Shown: one piece after another, positions 29,498-41,785 of the stretch
Position numbering within the stretch: the first letter of the stretch is position 1
How the letters are laid out: the number at the start of each line of letters is the position of its first letter
NCBI RefSeq assembly: GCF_018417595.1
Contig: NZ_CP070982.1
Location: forward strand, 431,001 to 495,000
Source: Pseudomonas entomophila
GTDB taxonomy: Bacteria > Pseudomonadota > Gammaproteobacteria > Pseudomonadales > Pseudomonadaceae
DNA: 64,000 bases
Reading direction: 5' to 3'
Made by a program: the position numbers and the translations under genes
The notes under the pieces: generated by a model
What the model saw: the letters and a program-made list of their open reading frames with translations, nothing else
Told to the model about the DNA's origin: nothing
Databases searched by the model: none

Positions 29498-32312
29498 GTG
29501 TACGGTAACCTTGAATGCCTTGGTCCAGGAACGATTCGACCTTGTTGCCCACTACACCGCCGAGGCCCTTGAGCACGACTTGCAGGAAGATGCCGTGGTC
29601 ACCCTTCTCGTTGCTTGGGGTGGCCTGGCTAAAGTCGTCGTAGTCCATCCAGTAACGGTTGATCAGACGCAGTTTCCAGCAGCAGTTGTCATACTCGAAA
29701 CCGCCCATGGCTTCCAGCGTGCGGTTGCGGTTGTAGTCGTGCTGCCAGCGTGCAATGACACTCCATTGCGGCACGATCGGCCAGATGACCGAGAAGTCGT
29801 GCTGCTGGATCTTGTAGTAGTCCTCGATGTAGCCCGGCTGGCCCTTCGTACCATAGCTGCCGCCGCCCACTTTCCAGACACCGGTCAGGGAGTCGTAGGT
29901 GATCGTGTCATTGCGATAGCGATATCCGAGGTTGACGATCTTGTTCGGGTTGTCCTCAGGCTGGTAATGGAACATTGCGCTACCCGAGCGGGTGCTGCGG
30001 CTGTCCGGATCCCAGTTGAAGTCCGAGTTGAAGCGCCAATCGCGGTTGAAGGCGTACTCGTATTCGAGTGCGTACGGGGAGACATCCGACAGGCTGTCCT
30101 TGCGGGTGCGGTAGTCGATGCCTGGCAGTTGGACCTTGCGATCCTTGAAGTAGTAGGCCTGGCCAATGCTGAAGCGTTGGCGTTGGAAGCCATTGTCCTC
30201 GACCCAGCGGTTGGTCACGCCGAGTGACAACTTGTTTTCATCGCCGATGCGGTCAGTGCCAGCGAAGCGATTGTCGCGGAACAGCGAGGCGTAGTTGAAC
30301 AGCGTCTCGCCACTGTCGAAGAGCGGAATATCTTTCTGGTCCTGGTAGGGAACATACAGATAGAACAGGCGCGGTTCGAGTGTCTGGCGATAATTCGTGC
30401 CGAACAGTTGTGTTTTCCGGTCGAAGTAAAGTCCGCTGTCGACGCTGAAAACCGGGATGTCGCGGTTCAGCGTGCTGTTGTAACTACCATAGGCTGGGTT
30501 TGCCGACTGGGCTATCGCTTGCTCCTTGCCCTGGCTGTCCAGGTCAAGGTCATAGTGGGTGTAGACGTACTTCAGTTTTGGCGTCAGGAAACCATAGCTG
30601 GCCTCCATCGGCAGGCTGATCGCAGGTGCCGCATTCAAACGGGTACCGTTGGCGCGGGCAATACCACTGACACTCTCATCGATGCGGCGACCGCCGATGA
30701 TGTTGCCATTTGCATCGTATACATAACCCAGCGAGCCGTCGGGTTGGCCATCCTTGTTGAATACAAGGTCATTCTTCAGGTTGCGGTCGAAGCGTACGGC
30801 TTCGGTTTCATAGCTGAAGTCGAGCCCCCCCGGATGGTAAGGCAATGTCCCGTTGAAGGTGACCTGTGGCAGCCTGTCGTACGGAGTGATCTGCGAAATG
30901 GTCGCCATTTCGTAGGCATGGACATTCAAGCCAGCGGTATAGCTGTCACCACGATAGGTGAGCGCGCCCCGTTGGTTGACGTAGTCTTTCTTCTCCACAC
31001 CGATCTGATCCGATTCCAGATCCTGGAAGTAGAACGGATCACTGATGTCGGTGTAGTCCACTTCGGCCATCAGGCGCTCGTCCAGGCCGCCCTTGTGCTG
31101 CCAGTTGACCATCCAGCGTTCTTTCTTGTAGTCCGTCTGCAGCTTGCGGTCATCGCTTTCGTCGCTGAGATACGCACCACCGAACTGGCCTTCGCTGGAC
31201 TTGGTCAGGTAGCGGAACTCGCCTTCCATCATCATGCCGCGCTTGGCCATGTAGCGCGGGTACAACGTGGCATCGTAGTTAGGTGCCAGGTTGAAGTAGT
31301 AAGGCGTGACCAGCATGAAGCCGCTATCGCCGCTGGCGCTGAACGACGGCGGCAGGAAGCCGGACTGGCGACGGTCGTCGATCGGGAAGTAGATGTACGG
31401 TGTGTAGAACACCGGGAAATCCTTGACCCGCAGCGTCACGTTGGTTGCGGTACCGAAGCCGGTGGCCGGGTTCAGGGTGATGTTGTTGCCCTTGAGCTGC
31501 CACGCGTTGCTGCCCGGCTCACAGGTGGTATAGGTACCGTCCTTGAGGCGGATGATGGCGTTTTCGGCGCGCTTGGCGTACAGGGCGTTGCCGCGGATGT
31601 GCGACTTGTGCATCACGTATTCGGCGTTGTCGACCCGGGCTTCGCCGGTGTCGAGCTGAATCTGCGCCTCGTCGCCGACCACCAGCGAGCCGTTGTCGCG
31701 GATCTTGACGTTGCCCTTGAGCTCGCCACGGTTCTCGGCCTGGTACAGGTTGGCTTCGTCGGCCTCGGCCTGCATGCTGCCCTGGCGCATGACCACGTCA
31801 CCGGCGAGCGTCGCGATCTGCTGCTCTTGCTGGTACTTGGAGACCTTGGCGTTGATGTAGGTGGGCGACTCGTCCTTGGGCGTGGTGTCGTTCATGCCCG
31901 GGCGGGTCGGCTCGATGTAGGCGCCGCCGCAGTACGGGCCGGTCTCGGCCAGTTGCGCTGCGGTGAGCTTCTCGCGTGGTACCCAGTCCAGATGGCTGTA
32001 GTCTTCGCTGCGCGACTTCAGGCCGCGGCCTTTCGACTCGGTAACCAGCATGGGCTTTTCGGCCTGCGCCTCGCCGGCTTCGCCTGGTGCTTCGGCACCC
32101 GAGCTTGCAGCGGCAGCGCCCGGGTGTACCGGGCGTGGAGGCAGGTTGCCTGAGACCTTGGGCTTGCAGTCCCAGCCGCCGGCGGCGGACACTTGGCAGT
32201 CGAACTGCTCGGCCGCCACCACATACGAGGTGGCCAGGGGTTGCAGTGCCAGCAGACCGCCAGTCACCAGCAACGGAAACTTTCTACGAAACGCGGGGGA
32301 TTTCAATGCCAT
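29478..32312 (-). CDS. lptD: LPS-assembly outer-membrane protein LptD
   Basis: A 944-residue outer-membrane beta-barrel that, with LptE, inserts lipopolysaccharide into the outer leaflet. It has a signal peptide ([22 protein letters not shown]), an N-terminal OstA/jellyroll domain (about 190-330) and a long C-terminal barrel. Cysteines expected for the disulfides are visible near the N-terminus (FDCQ, WDCK) and as CC near the C-terminus (DNCCWK). The ATG at 32312 starts the signal peptide. The frame runs on to 33581 without a stop, antisense to amgK, and that part is not coding. It is the head of the lptD-surA-pdxA-rsmA-apaG-apaH-glpE cluster. Confidence 0.97.
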   Translation of the reverse strand: MALKSPAFRRKFPLLVTGGLLALQPLATSYVVAAEQFDCQVSAAGGWDCKPKVSGNLPPRPVHPGAAAASSGAEAPGEAGEAQAEKPMLVTESKGRGLKSRSEDYSHLDWVPREKLTAAQLAETGPYCGGAYIEPTRPGMNDTTPKDESPTYINAKVSKYQQEQQIATLAGDVVMRQGSMQAEADEANLYQAENRGELKGNVKIRDNGSLVVGDEAQIQLDTGEARVDNAEYVMHKSHIRGNALYAKRAENAIIRLKDGTYTTCEPGSNAWQLKGNNITLNPATGFGTATNVTLRVKDFPVFYTPYIYFPIDDRRQSGFLPPSFSASGDSGFMLVTPYYFNLAPNYDATLYPRYMAKRGMMMEGEFRYLTKSSEGQFGGAYLSDESDDRKLQTDYKKERWMVNWQHKGGLDERLMAEVDYTDISDPFYFQDLESDQIGVEKKDYVNQRGALTYRGDSYTAGLNVHAYEMATISQITPYDRLPQVTFNGTLPYHPGGLDFSYETEAVRFDRNLKNDLVFNKDGQPDGSLGYVYDANGNIIGGRRIDESVSGIARANGTRLNAAPAISLPMEASYGFLTPKLKYVYTHYDLDLDSQGKEQAIAQSANPAYGSYNSTLNRDIPVFSVDSGLYFDRKTQLFGTNYRQTLEPRLFYLYVPYQDQKDIPLFDSGETLFNYASLFRDNRFAGTDRIGDENKLSLGVTNRWVEDNGFQRQRFSIGQAYYFKDRKVQLPGIDYRTRKDSLSDVSPYALEYEYAFNRDWRFNSDFNWDPDSRSTRSGSAMFHYQPEDNPNKIVNLGYRYRNDTITYDSLTGVWKVGGGSYGTKGQPGYIEDYYKIQQHDFSVIWPIVPQWSVIARWQHDYNRNRTLEAMGGFEYDNCCWKLRLINRYWMDYDDFSQATPSNEKGDHGIFLQVVLKGLGGVVGNKVESFLDQGIQGYRTREEQAY

Positions 32313-32444
32313 CTTATTAGTCCGGGCTTCCTGCGTGCCATCTGCCCGCGTGTGGGGGCCGCACGCCTCTCGATGGTCTGAAAAAGATGCTGGATAATAA
32401 AGCATGACCCGCTTGACGGCTAGGGCCGTCGGAGAACCCTTGTA

Positions 32445-34132
<1,688 letters not shown>

Positions 34133-34133
34133 A

Positions 34134-34898
34134 ATGTGGTGGCCAAGCACAGTGATTGGTGCCGGGGCCGGTTTCGCCGTGGCCAGCATTCCCGGGGCAT
34201 TGCTCGGGGCGCTGTTGGGCCAGGCCATGGATCGGCGCCTGCGTCTTCAGGGATGGGACGATATGCGCGAGCGCCTGGGTGGCCGCCCGGCGCTGCGTGA
34301 TGACGAACTGCTGTTCGTGCTGCTTGGGCGCCTGGCCAAGAGCGATGGCCGGGTGGCCGAAGGGCATATCCAGCAAGCCCGCCAGGAGATGATCCGCCTG
34401 GATCTTGGCGAGCCTGCGCGGCGGCGAGCCATCGCCGCTTTCAATCGCGGCAAGGCGGGCAAGGATCGGTTGGGTCATCACCTGCGCCGGATCAAGCTGC
34501 AGCCCCATGCCGCGGAAGGTACCTTGCGCGCCTGCTGGCGGATGGTCTGGGCTGATGGCAAGGCGGGGCGTCAGGAGCGTGACCTGTTGTTGGGCTGGGG
34601 CGAGCAGTTGGGGTTGAGCCGCAGCCAGGTGCAGGCGCTGTCACTTGAGTACGAGCCACGCAAGGCGTCGCTCGACGGCGGCACGATGACCTATGCGGCA
34701 GCTTTACGCCTGCTGGGTGTGGAGCCGGATACCGACACCGACCAGGTGAAGCAGGCCTATCGCCGCCTGCTCAGTCGCCATCACCCGGACAAACTGGTGG
34801 GCAGTGGCGCCAGCGAGGCGAAGGTGCGCGAGGCGACCGAGCTGACGCGCGAACTGCACCAGGCCTTTGCCCTGATCCGCAAGCGGCGGGGTATCTAG
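34134..34898 (+). CDS. djlA: DnaJ-like membrane co-chaperone DjlA
   Basis: A 254-residue protein with a short N-terminal hydrophobic segment (VIGAGAGFAVASIPGALLGALLG), a TerB-like central domain (about 55-165) and a C-terminal J domain carrying HPD (RHHPDKLVG). This matches the DjlA layout, a membrane-anchored DnaK partner. It directly follows murU and is probably co-transcribed with it, though no functional link is known. Confidence 0.93.
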   Translation: MWWPSTVIGAGAGFAVASIPGALLGALLGQAMDRRLRLQGWDDMRERLGGRPALRDDELLFVLLGRLAKSDGRVAEGHIQQARQEMIRLDLGEPARRRAIAAFNRGKAGKDRLGHHLRRIKLQPHAAEGTLRACWRMVWADGKAGRQERDLLLGWGEQLGLSRSQVQALSLEYEPRKASLDGGTMTYAAALRLLGVEPDTDTDQVKQAYRRLLSRHHPDKLVGSGASEAKVREATELTRELHQAFALIRKRRGI

Positions 34899-34934
34899 CC
34901 AGGGATCGCACCAAGGTCAAACCTTGCACGATCC

Positions 34935-35055
34935 CTGTAGATACGGCCTTGTGCCGCGAAAAGGGCTGCGTAGCGGCCCCAGGATTTCAGTACTGGGCAA
35001 AGATCGCCAGGGCGGCCTTGCGGCCCTGTCGCGGCTCAAGGCCGCTCCTACAGGG
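34935..35055. repeat. Degenerate REP-like inverted repeat cluster
   Basis: CTGTAG...GGCCTTG at 34935-34950 is mirrored by CAAGGCCGCTCCTACAG ending at 35055, with further GCGGCC units between. It fills the gap between the convergent djlA and DUF3530 genes. Confidence 0.6.
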
Positions 35056-35089
35056 GCAGACGTGAATTCCGAATACCCCGCAAGGTGCT

Positions 35090-36088
35090 TCACTCTTCCT
35101 TGGGTGTCAGCCACCCACGCACCCGGCGCAGCAGTTGTTCCTGCTCTGCCGCTTTGTTACCCGGCATGGCCATCAGCGACACCTGGCGATACTGGCTGTC
35201 CTTCTGCCGCTTGCTCGCTTGCAGGCGCTGCTGGGCGGCCTGGTTGTCCTGGGGGCGGCCGGCGAAATAGATGTCGGCGGTCGGTACTTTCAGGGTCGGT
35301 GTCAGGCTTTGCAGGTCCTGCTCGACCCGCGCCGGTGTCTGCGCGCCGACCATTACCAGTTTCTGTACCTGTGGCGGCTGCTTCTCGCTGAGGTAGCGCG
35401 CGGCCCAGTAAGCGCCACTGCCATTGCCCAGCAAGACGATGCTGCGTGCCTTCTGTTGTTGTGCGTAGGCCACGGCGGCATCGAGGCGGGCGAAGATCCG
35501 CTCGGCATCGGCCTGGTCGCTGTGCTCGTCGGCTTCGACTGCGTCGGTGCTCTCGGCGGCGTCCGCCTCGGCGGCGGTGGCCTGGGCGACGTTGGCGTTG
35601 GCGTCCGCAGGCGTGTCCTTGGCCGGTGCCGATTCTCCCTCGGGCTTTTGCGCGGCGGCAGCCGGCTTGGCTTCGACCCGTGCCTGTGGGCGTTCGGCCA
35701 GCAGATCCGGCAGGCTCAGGCTCAGGGTGTGCCAGCCCACGTCCGGGAAGCCCCGGCGCAGTGGGCCGACGGTATTTGGCCAGTCGGCCGTTTCACCCGC
35801 GCCCGGGACGATGATCACCGCGCCTTTCGGGTCGCTGTCGTTGGCGGGCTTCCACAGTGCCAGGAAGTTCTCGCCATTGGCCTGCAAGGTCTGCTGCTCG
35901 GCCTTGGGCGCCTGGCGTTCGAGGGCCAGGGCGTCGTCCTGGCTGCGCTCGGCCAGTGCTGGGCGCGGCGCAGGTGCGGCGGCCTCGGTGGCGGCCTCTG
36001 TTTTTTCGGTGTCGGCGGCTTGAGCGCCGAGGGGCAGGAGCGAGGCCAGACAGAAGATTGCCAGCGTCGTGCGATAAAGTGTGAACAT
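35090..36088 (-). CDS. DUF3530 family protein, exported alpha/beta-hydrolase-like
   Basis: A 332-residue protein with a signal peptide (MFTLYRTTLAIFCLASLLPLGAQA). The second half contains a serine-hydrolase-like elbow (VLLGNGSGAYWAARYL) and the DUF3530 pattern. A long Ala/Glu/Asp-rich, low-complexity insert lies at roughly residues 140-190. The ATG at 36088 begins the signal peptide, whereas the open frame starts four codons earlier at a TTG. The substrate is unknown. It is divergent from the sensor kinase gene. Confidence 0.85.
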   Translation of the reverse strand: MFTLYRTTLAIFCLASLLPLGAQAADTEKTEAATEAAAPAPRPALAERSQDDALALERQAPKAEQQTLQANGENFLALWKPANDSDPKGAVIIVPGAGETADWPNTVGPLRRGFPDVGWHTLSLSLPDLLAERPQARVEAKPAAAAQKPEGESAPAKDTPADANANVAQATAAEADAAESTDAVEADEHSDQADAERIFARLDAAVAYAQQQKARSIVLLGNGSGAYWAARYLSEKQPPQVQKLVMVGAQTPARVEQDLQSLTPTLKVPTADIYFAGRPQDNQAAQQRLQASKRQKDSQYRQVSLMAMPGNKAAEQEQLLRRVRGWLTPKEE

Positions 36089-36183
36089 GAACCAACCCAA
36101 GGCCAGAATGATACCGGCAGCCTAATAGTATTTGCCCGTGGCGGCCACGCCAGGTGGCCATCCTTGCCAAGACGAGCGTATAG

Positions 36184-38571
36184 ATGAAGCGAATGCGTTG
36201 CCTGTGGGTTATCGGCTGGTTGTGTCTACCCTTGATCGCGCTGGCAAGACCGGAGGCGCCCCCCGTGGTTGTGCTGGAGCCTGCCCAGCAGCAATGGCTG
36301 GACGCGCACCGCAGCCTGCGTGTCGGATTCGTGCTGCAAGCGCCTTACGCGCAGTTCGATCGCCGTCTCCAGCAGTACTACGGCGCGAATGTCGAACTGG
36401 TCGACGAACTGGCCCAGGCGCTCAGGCTGGACCTGACCTGGCGCGGGTTCACCGACGAGGCGGCGCTTGAGCATGCCTTGCAGGCGGGCGAGATCGACTT
36501 TGCCCCTGGGCTTGCCCAGACCCCGGCCAGCCTTCGCAACTGGTTGTTCAGCGACCCATACATGCGTGTGCCGCAGTTGGTGGTGGGAGTGCGCAGTGGT
36601 GCGGTGGCGGTGGAACTGGAGAAGCTGAGCGCCAATGACCGGGTTGCGGTGCGCATGCCCTCCCGGTTGGCTGATTACCTGCGTGGCAACTACACCAACC
36701 TCAACCTGCAAGGGGTGCCCAGCGAACGTGAGGCATTGCAGCTGGTGCTGGGCGGCCAGGCCGGTTTCGCCGTGCTCGATGAAGCGCAACTCAGCCGCCT
36801 TTCCCGCGAAAGCGAATTCAGTGAGCTGGCCGTTGTGGGCGACATCGGCTTGCCCCAACTGCTGCGGATCGGCTCGCGACGAGACTGGCCGATGCTCGCC
36901 GACATCCTGGAGCGCGGCCTGCAGGCAATGCCGGCCAAGCGCCTGGAACAACTGCATCAACGCTGGTTGCAACCCAAGTACCCACGCTTTTCCGAGTCAG
37001 CCGGTTTCTGGCAGAACCTCGCACTTTTGTTCGGCCTGTTGCTGCTCTGCGCCTTGGCCACGCTGGTGTGGCAGCGTCGTCAGCAGCGGGGGGTGGAGCG
37101 GGCTTTGCTGGCGACCCGCGAGACGCTGGTCGAGCGCCAGGTGCGCGAAGAGGCGCTGCGCCTGAGCCAGTTCTCCATCGACCAGAGCACGGTCGGCATC
37201 TTCTGGGTCAACTGGGACAGCCACATCCGTTACGCCAATCATGCGGCCGAGCGCATGCTCGGGTTCGCCGAGGGCGTGTTGATCGAGCGGCCGCTGAGTG
37301 ACATCGAGCCCAGCCTCAGCATGGATCGCTGGCTGGCACTGTGGAAACGGGCGCGCAGCGGCGAGGGCGGAGAACTGCAGTTCGAGAGCCAGTGTGTGCG
37401 TGCCGACGGTAGCCAGTTGCCGGTGGACCTGTCGCTGTCGTTCCTGCGTTTTCGTGATGCCGAGTACCTGGTGGTGTTCCTCTCCGATGTCACCGAGCGC
37501 CGCCGTGCCCTGGCCGAACTGCGCGAAAGCGAAGCGCGCCTCAAGGGTATCGCCGGCAATGTGCCGGGGCTGGTGTTCCGCCTCGAGCGCGATCCGGCCG
37601 AAGGCGACCCTGAGTTTCCCTACATCAGCGAGGGCAGCGAGGCCCTCGTCGGCTATACCCCGGCAGCGATCCAGCACCCGCAGATGGGGCTGCGCAATCT
37701 GGTCCACCCTGAGGATCGCGGCGACTACCACCGGGTTCAGGACCTGGCCCTGGCGACTGACCAGGACTGGTCGTGGCAAGGCCGGATCCTCACGCGTGAG
37801 GGGGAACAGCGCTGGGCCGACATCAAGGCCACCACCCGCCGCCTGGCCGATGGGCGCATGGTCTGGGACGGGGTGGTCTGGGACATCACCCAGGGCAAGC
37901 AGGCGGAACTTGCGCTGGCCAGTTCCCAAGAGCAGCTTCGCGAGTTGTCGGCGCACCTGGAAAGCGTGCGTGAAGAAGAAAAAGCCCGCATCGCCCGCGA
38001 AGTGCACGATGAACTGGGGCAGATGCTCACGGTGCTCAAGCTGGAAGTGTCGATGTGCGAGCTGGCCTACGGTGAGCTGGACACCGGGCTCAACGAGCGG
38101 CTGGCCAGCATGAAGCGCTTGATCGCCCAGTTGTTCCAGCTGGTGCGCGATGTGGCCACCGCCTTGCGCCCGCCGATCCTCGACGCCGGCATCGCCTCGG
38201 CCATCGAGTGGCAGGCCCGGCGTTTCGAGGCCCGCACGCAGATCCCCTGCCTGGTGCAGGTCCCGGACAATCTGCCACCCTTGAGTGATGCGAAGGCCAC
38301 TGGCCTGTTCCGTATCCTCCAGGAGGCACTGACCAATGTGATGCGCCACGCCCAGGCGCACACGGTGCAGATCGAGCTCGTGCGCGAGGGTGGGCAATTA
38401 CGCTTGACGGTCATCGACGATGGTAAAGGCTTCGCACCGGGCGAGGCGCGGCCGACTTCGTTCGGCCTGGTGGGGGTGCGTGAGCGTGTGCTGATGCTGG
38501 GCGGCAGCATGAGTCTGGACAGCGAGCCAGGCGAGGGCACCAGCCTGAGCGTGGCGATTCCTTTGGTGTAG
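36184..38571 (+). CDS. NarL-type sensor histidine kinase with periplasmic SBP and PAS domains
   Basis: A 795-residue kinase with a signal peptide (residues 1-22), a periplasmic SBP_bac_3-like domain (about 45-265), a membrane segment (LALLFGLLLLCALATLVW, near 280-298), two PAS/PAC domains (about 330-440 and 445-570), a HisKA_3 dimerisation domain with phospho-acceptor His608 (AREVHDELGQM) and an HATPase domain (DDGKGF, then GLVGVRERV). It is followed 12 bases later by its LuxR-type regulator. The polyamine-type ABC operon downstream suggests, without proving, that the SBP domain senses a related solute. Confidence 0.94.
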   Translation: MKRMRCLWVIGWLCLPLIALARPEAPPVVVLEPAQQQWLDAHRSLRVGFVLQAPYAQFDRRLQQYYGANVELVDELAQALRLDLTWRGFTDEAALEHALQAGEIDFAPGLAQTPASLRNWLFSDPYMRVPQLVVGVRSGAVAVELEKLSANDRVAVRMPSRLADYLRGNYTNLNLQGVPSEREALQLVLGGQAGFAVLDEAQLSRLSRESEFSELAVVGDIGLPQLLRIGSRRDWPMLADILERGLQAMPAKRLEQLHQRWLQPKYPRFSESAGFWQNLALLFGLLLLCALATLVWQRRQQRGVERALLATRETLVERQVREEALRLSQFSIDQSTVGIFWVNWDSHIRYANHAAERMLGFAEGVLIERPLSDIEPSLSMDRWLALWKRARSGEGGELQFESQCVRADGSQLPVDLSLSFLRFRDAEYLVVFLSDVTERRRALAELRESEARLKGIAGNVPGLVFRLERDPAEGDPEFPYISEGSEALVGYTPAAIQHPQMGLRNLVHPEDRGDYHRVQDLALATDQDWSWQGRILTREGEQRWADIKATTRRLADGRMVWDGVVWDITQGKQAELALASSQEQLRELSAHLESVREEEKARIAREVHDELGQMLTVLKLEVSMCELAYGELDTGLNERLASMKRLIAQLFQLVRDVATALRPPILDAGIASAIEWQARRFEARTQIPCLVQVPDNLPPLSDAKATGLFRILQEALTNVMRHAQAHTVQIELVREGGQLRLTVIDDGKGFAPGEARPTSFGLVGVRERVLMLGGSMSLDSEPGEGTSLSVAIPLV

Positions 38572-38583
38572 GAGAAAACGATC

Positions 38584-39213
38584 GTGATTAGAGTGCTGGT
38601 GGCGGAAGACCACACCATCGTCCGGGAAGGCATCAAGCAGTTGATCGGCCTGGCCAGGGACATGCAGGTGGCGGGCGAGGCGGGCAACGGTGAGCAGTTG
38701 CTGGACACGCTGCGCCAAACCCCCTGTGAGGTGGTGCTGCTGGACATCTCCATGCCGGGGGTGAATGGCCTGGAGGCGATCCCGCGGATCCGCGCGCTGA
38801 ACAACCCGCCCGCGATCCTGATGCTGTCGATGCACGACGAGGCGCAGATGGCGGCCCGGGCGCTGAAGGCCGGTGCCGCGGGCTATGCCACCAAGGACAG
38901 CGACCCGGCGCTGTTGCTCACCGCCATTCGCCGGGTGGCCGGGGGCGGGCGCTATATCGACCCGGCCCTGGCCGACCGCATGGTGTTCGAGGTGGGGCTG
39001 ACCGAGACCCGGCCGTTGCATACGCTGCTGTCGGAGCGCGAGTTCTCGGTGTTCGAGCGCCTGGCCCAGGGCGCCAACGTCAACGACATCGCCCAACAGC
39101 TGGCGCTGTCGAGCAAGACCATCAGCACCCACAAGGCGCGCTTGATGCAGAAGCTCAAGGTCAACTCGCTGGCGGAGCTGGTGAAGTACGCCATGGAGCA
39201 CAAGCTGGTGTGA
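38584..39213 (+). CDS. NarL/LuxR-type response regulator
   Basis: A 209-residue response regulator with a receiver domain (phospho-acceptor Asp54 in VVLLDISMPG, switch residues in LMLSMHDE) and a LuxR/GerE helix-turn-helix (LSEREFSVFERLAQGANVNDI, then SSKTISTHKARLM). The start is a GTG at 38584. It pairs with the histidine kinase immediately upstream, on the same transcript. The target genes are unknown; the ABC operon that follows is an obvious candidate. Confidence 0.95.
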   Translation: MIRVLVAEDHTIVREGIKQLIGLARDMQVAGEAGNGEQLLDTLRQTPCEVVLLDISMPGVNGLEAIPRIRALNNPPAILMLSMHDEAQMAARALKAGAAGYATKDSDPALLLTAIRRVAGGGRYIDPALADRMVFEVGLTETRPLHTLLSEREFSVFERLAQGANVNDIAQQLALSSKTISTHKARLMQKLKVNSLAELVKYAMEHKLV

Positions 39214-39252
39214 GTGTTCTGGTTGCGACAATGGTTTTTACGCAGTCTCACC

Positions 39253-39335
39253 GTAGGAGCGGCTTTAGCCGCGATGCAGGCGCCGCTGTCTCTGGCACCC
39301 GCTGCGCGGGTGATCGCGGCTAAAGCCGCTCCTAC
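39253..39335. repeat. REP-like inverted pair (GTAGGAGCGGCTTTAGCCGCGAT family)
   Basis: Two inverted copies of the same unit as at 1.0 kb lie between the response regulator and the ABC transporter operon. They probably mark the end of the regulator transcript. Confidence 0.85.
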
Positions 39336-39493
39336 AAAGATCGAGTTGCCTGAAAGCGCCATCCTTGTAGGGCGATCCCTACAGCAAGTCTTCCATCCGG
39401 ATGATGACATTCTCTCAGCGCCCCCGATTTCCGGGCCTTCGCGCCTCTTCTACGCTTCTACCCACGCAGTCATTCCAACAAGAAGGTACAGGC

Positions 39494-40615
39494 ATGAGCG
39501 AGGCGAATTCGAACGCGGCCAGCGAGACGCTGGTCAGCTTCCGGGGCGTGCAGAAGAGCTACGACGGCGAATCGCTGATCGTCAAGGACCTCAACCTCGA
39601 TATCCGCAAGGGTGAGTTCCTCACCCTGCTCGGGCCGTCCGGTTCGGGCAAGACCACCAGCCTGATGATGCTGGCCGGCTTCGAAACCCCCACCGCCGGC
39701 GAGATCCAGCTGGCCGGGCGTTCGATCAACAACGTGCCGCCGCACAAGCGCGACATCGGCATGGTGTTCCAGAACTACGCGCTGTTCCCGCACATGACCG
39801 TGGCCGAGAACCTGGCCTTCCCGCTGACCGTGCGCAACCTGAGCAAGACCGACATCAGCGAGCGGGTCAAGCGCGTGCTCAACATGGTCCAGCTCGACGC
39901 CTTCGCCAAGCGCTACCCCGGCCAGCTGTCCGGTGGCCAGCAGCAGCGCGTGGCGTTGGCCCGGGCCTTGGTGTTCGAGCCGCAGCTGGTGCTGATGGAC
40001 GAGCCGCTCGGTGCGCTGGACAAACAACTGCGCGAACACATGCAGATGGAGATCAAGCATATCCACCAGCGCCTGGGCGTGACCGTGGTGTACGTGACTC
40101 ACGATCAAGGCGAGGCGCTGACCATGTCCGACCGGGTAGCGGTGTTCCATCAGGGCGAGATCCAGCAGATCGCCGACCCGCGCACTCTCTACGAAGAACC
40201 CTGCAACACCTTCGTCGCCAACTTCATCGGCGAGAACAACCGCATCAACGGCACCCTGCTGGCCAGCGACGGCAAGCGCTGCCAGGTGCAATTGGCCCGT
40301 GGCGAGCGGGTCGAGGCGCTGGCAGTGAACGTCGGCCAGGCCGGCGAGCCGGTCACCCTGTCGATCCGCCCCGAGCGCGTGCGCCTCAACGGCCACAGCG
40401 AAAGCTGCGTCAACCGCTTCTCCGGCCGCGTGGCCGAATTCATCTACCTGGGCGACCACGTGCGGGTGCGCCTGGAAGTCTGCGGCAAGGCCGACTTCTT
40501 CGTGAAGCAGCCGATCGCCGAGCTCGACCCGGCCCTGGCCGTGGGCGATGTGGTACCGCTGGGCTGGGAGGTGGAGCACGCCCGCGCGCTCGATCCGATT
40601 GCCGAAGCCCATTGA
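39494..40615 (+). CDS. Polyamine-type ABC transporter ATP-binding protein
   Basis: A 373-residue ATPase of the PotA/spermidine-putrescine class. Walker [10 protein letters not shown], signature LSGGQQQR and Walker [13 protein letters not shown] are intact, and a C-terminal TOBE domain follows. The ATG at 39494 after AAGGTACAGGC is chosen; the open frame extends 31 codons further upstream. It is the first of four transporter genes (ATPase, binding protein, two permeases). The true substrate is not shown by sequence. Confidence 0.95.
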   Translation: MSEANSNAASETLVSFRGVQKSYDGESLIVKDLNLDIRKGEFLTLLGPSGSGKTTSLMMLAGFETPTAGEIQLAGRSINNVPPHKRDIGMVFQNYALFPHMTVAENLAFPLTVRNLSKTDISERVKRVLNMVQLDAFAKRYPGQLSGGQQQRVALARALVFEPQLVLMDEPLGALDKQLREHMQMEIKHIHQRLGVTVVYVTHDQGEALTMSDRVAVFHQGEIQQIADPRTLYEEPCNTFVANFIGENNRINGTLLASDGKRCQVQLARGERVEALAVNVGQAGEPVTLSIRPERVRLNGHSESCVNRFSGRVAEFIYLGDHVRVRLEVCGKADFFVKQPIAELDPALAVGDVVPLGWEVEHARALDPIAEAH

Positions 40616-40655
40616 TGGTTTGCTTCACCAACCCTGTACTGTGGAGAGAATAATA

Positions 40656-41690
40656 ATGCGCAAGCAGTTGAAACTGACCGCCCTGGCCCTGGGGCTGTTC
40701 GCCGCCGGCCAGGCCCTGGCCGCGGACTTGACCGTGGTGTCGTTCGGTGGCGCGAACAAGGCGGCCCAGGTAAAGGCGTTCTACGAGCCATGGGAAAAGG
40801 CCGGCAAGGGCAAGATCGTCGCCGGTGAGTACAACGGCGAGATGGCCAAGGTCAAAGCCATGGTCGACACCAACAGCGTGTCGTGGAACCTGGTCGAGGT
40901 GGAGTCGCCGGAGCTGGCGCGGGGCTGCGACGAAGGCATGTTCGAGGAGCTCGATCCGGCTTTGTTCGGTAGTGAAAGCGACTACGTCAAAGGTGCCATC
41001 CAGCCTTGCGGCGTGGGCTTCTTCGTCTGGTCCACGGTGCTGGCCTACAACGCCGACAAGCTCAAGAGCGCGCCCACCAGCTGGGCCGATTTCTGGGATA
41101 CCAAGAAATTCCCGGGCAAGCGCGGCCTGCGCAAGGGCGCCAAGTACACCCTCGAGTTCGCCCTGATGGCCGACGGTGTCGCGCCGAAGGACGTCTACTC
41201 GGTGCTGGCCACCAAGGAAGGCCAGGACCGCGCCTTCAAGAAACTCGATGAACTCAAGCCCAGCATCCAGTGGTGGGAAGCCGGCGCCCAGCCGCCGCAG
41301 TACCTGGCCTCGGGCGATGTGGTCATGAGCTCGGCCTACAACGGCCGCATCGCCGCCGTGCAGAAAGAGAGCAACCTCAAGGTGGTGTGGAACGGCGGCA
41401 TCTACGACTTCGACGCCTGGGCCATTCCGAAAGGCGCCAAGGACGTGGAGGAGGCGAAGAAATTCATCGCCTACACCGTGCAGCCGGAACAACAGAAGAC
41501 CTACTCCGAGAACATCGCCTACGGCCCGGCCAATTCCAAGGCCGTCCCGCTGCTGGCCGATGCGGTGAAGAAGGACATGCCGACCACGCCTGAGAACATC
41601 GCCAACCAGGTGCAGATCGACGTGGCCTTCTGGGCCGACAACAGCGAGCAGCTGGAGCAACGCTTCAACGCCTGGGCGGCGAAGAAGTAA
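40656..41690 (+). CDS. ABC transporter periplasmic substrate-binding protein (PotD/PotF-like)
   Basis: A 344-residue binding protein with a signal peptide (LTALALGLFAAGQALA then ADLTVVSFGG). The fold segments (GEYNGEMAKVKAMVD, WAIPKGAKDVEEAKKFI) match the spermidine/putrescine-binding SBP_bac_8 group. The ATG at 40656 follows GTGGAGAG. The next gene is a permease after a REP element. The ligand may be a polyamine or another cationic amine. Confidence 0.93.
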   Translation: MRKQLKLTALALGLFAAGQALAADLTVVSFGGANKAAQVKAFYEPWEKAGKGKIVAGEYNGEMAKVKAMVDTNSVSWNLVEVESPELARGCDEGMFEELDPALFGSESDYVKGAIQPCGVGFFVWSTVLAYNADKLKSAPTSWADFWDTKKFPGKRGLRKGAKYTLEFALMADGVAPKDVYSVLATKEGQDRAFKKLDELKPSIQWWEAGAQPPQYLASGDVVMSSAYNGRIAAVQKESNLKVVWNGGIYDFDAWAIPKGAKDVEEAKKFIAYTVQPEQQKTYSENIAYGPANSKAVPLLADAVKKDMPTTPENIANQVQIDVAFWADNSEQLEQRFNAWAAKK

Positions 41691-41696
41691 CCAGCC

Positions 41697-41758
41697 CGTT
41701 CGCCGGCAAGCCGGCTCCTACTTGGATTCCCTGTAGGTGCCGGCTTGCCGGTGAACGG
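41697..41758. repeat. REP pair inside the ABC operon
   Basis: Two inverted copies of the CGCCGGCAAGCCGGC-type REP lie between the binding-protein gene and the first permease. An intra-operon REP here could stabilise the upstream message and give more binding protein than permease. Confidence 0.85.
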
Positions 41759-41785
41759 CCCCACCCCTGTATTCCGGAGTTCGCC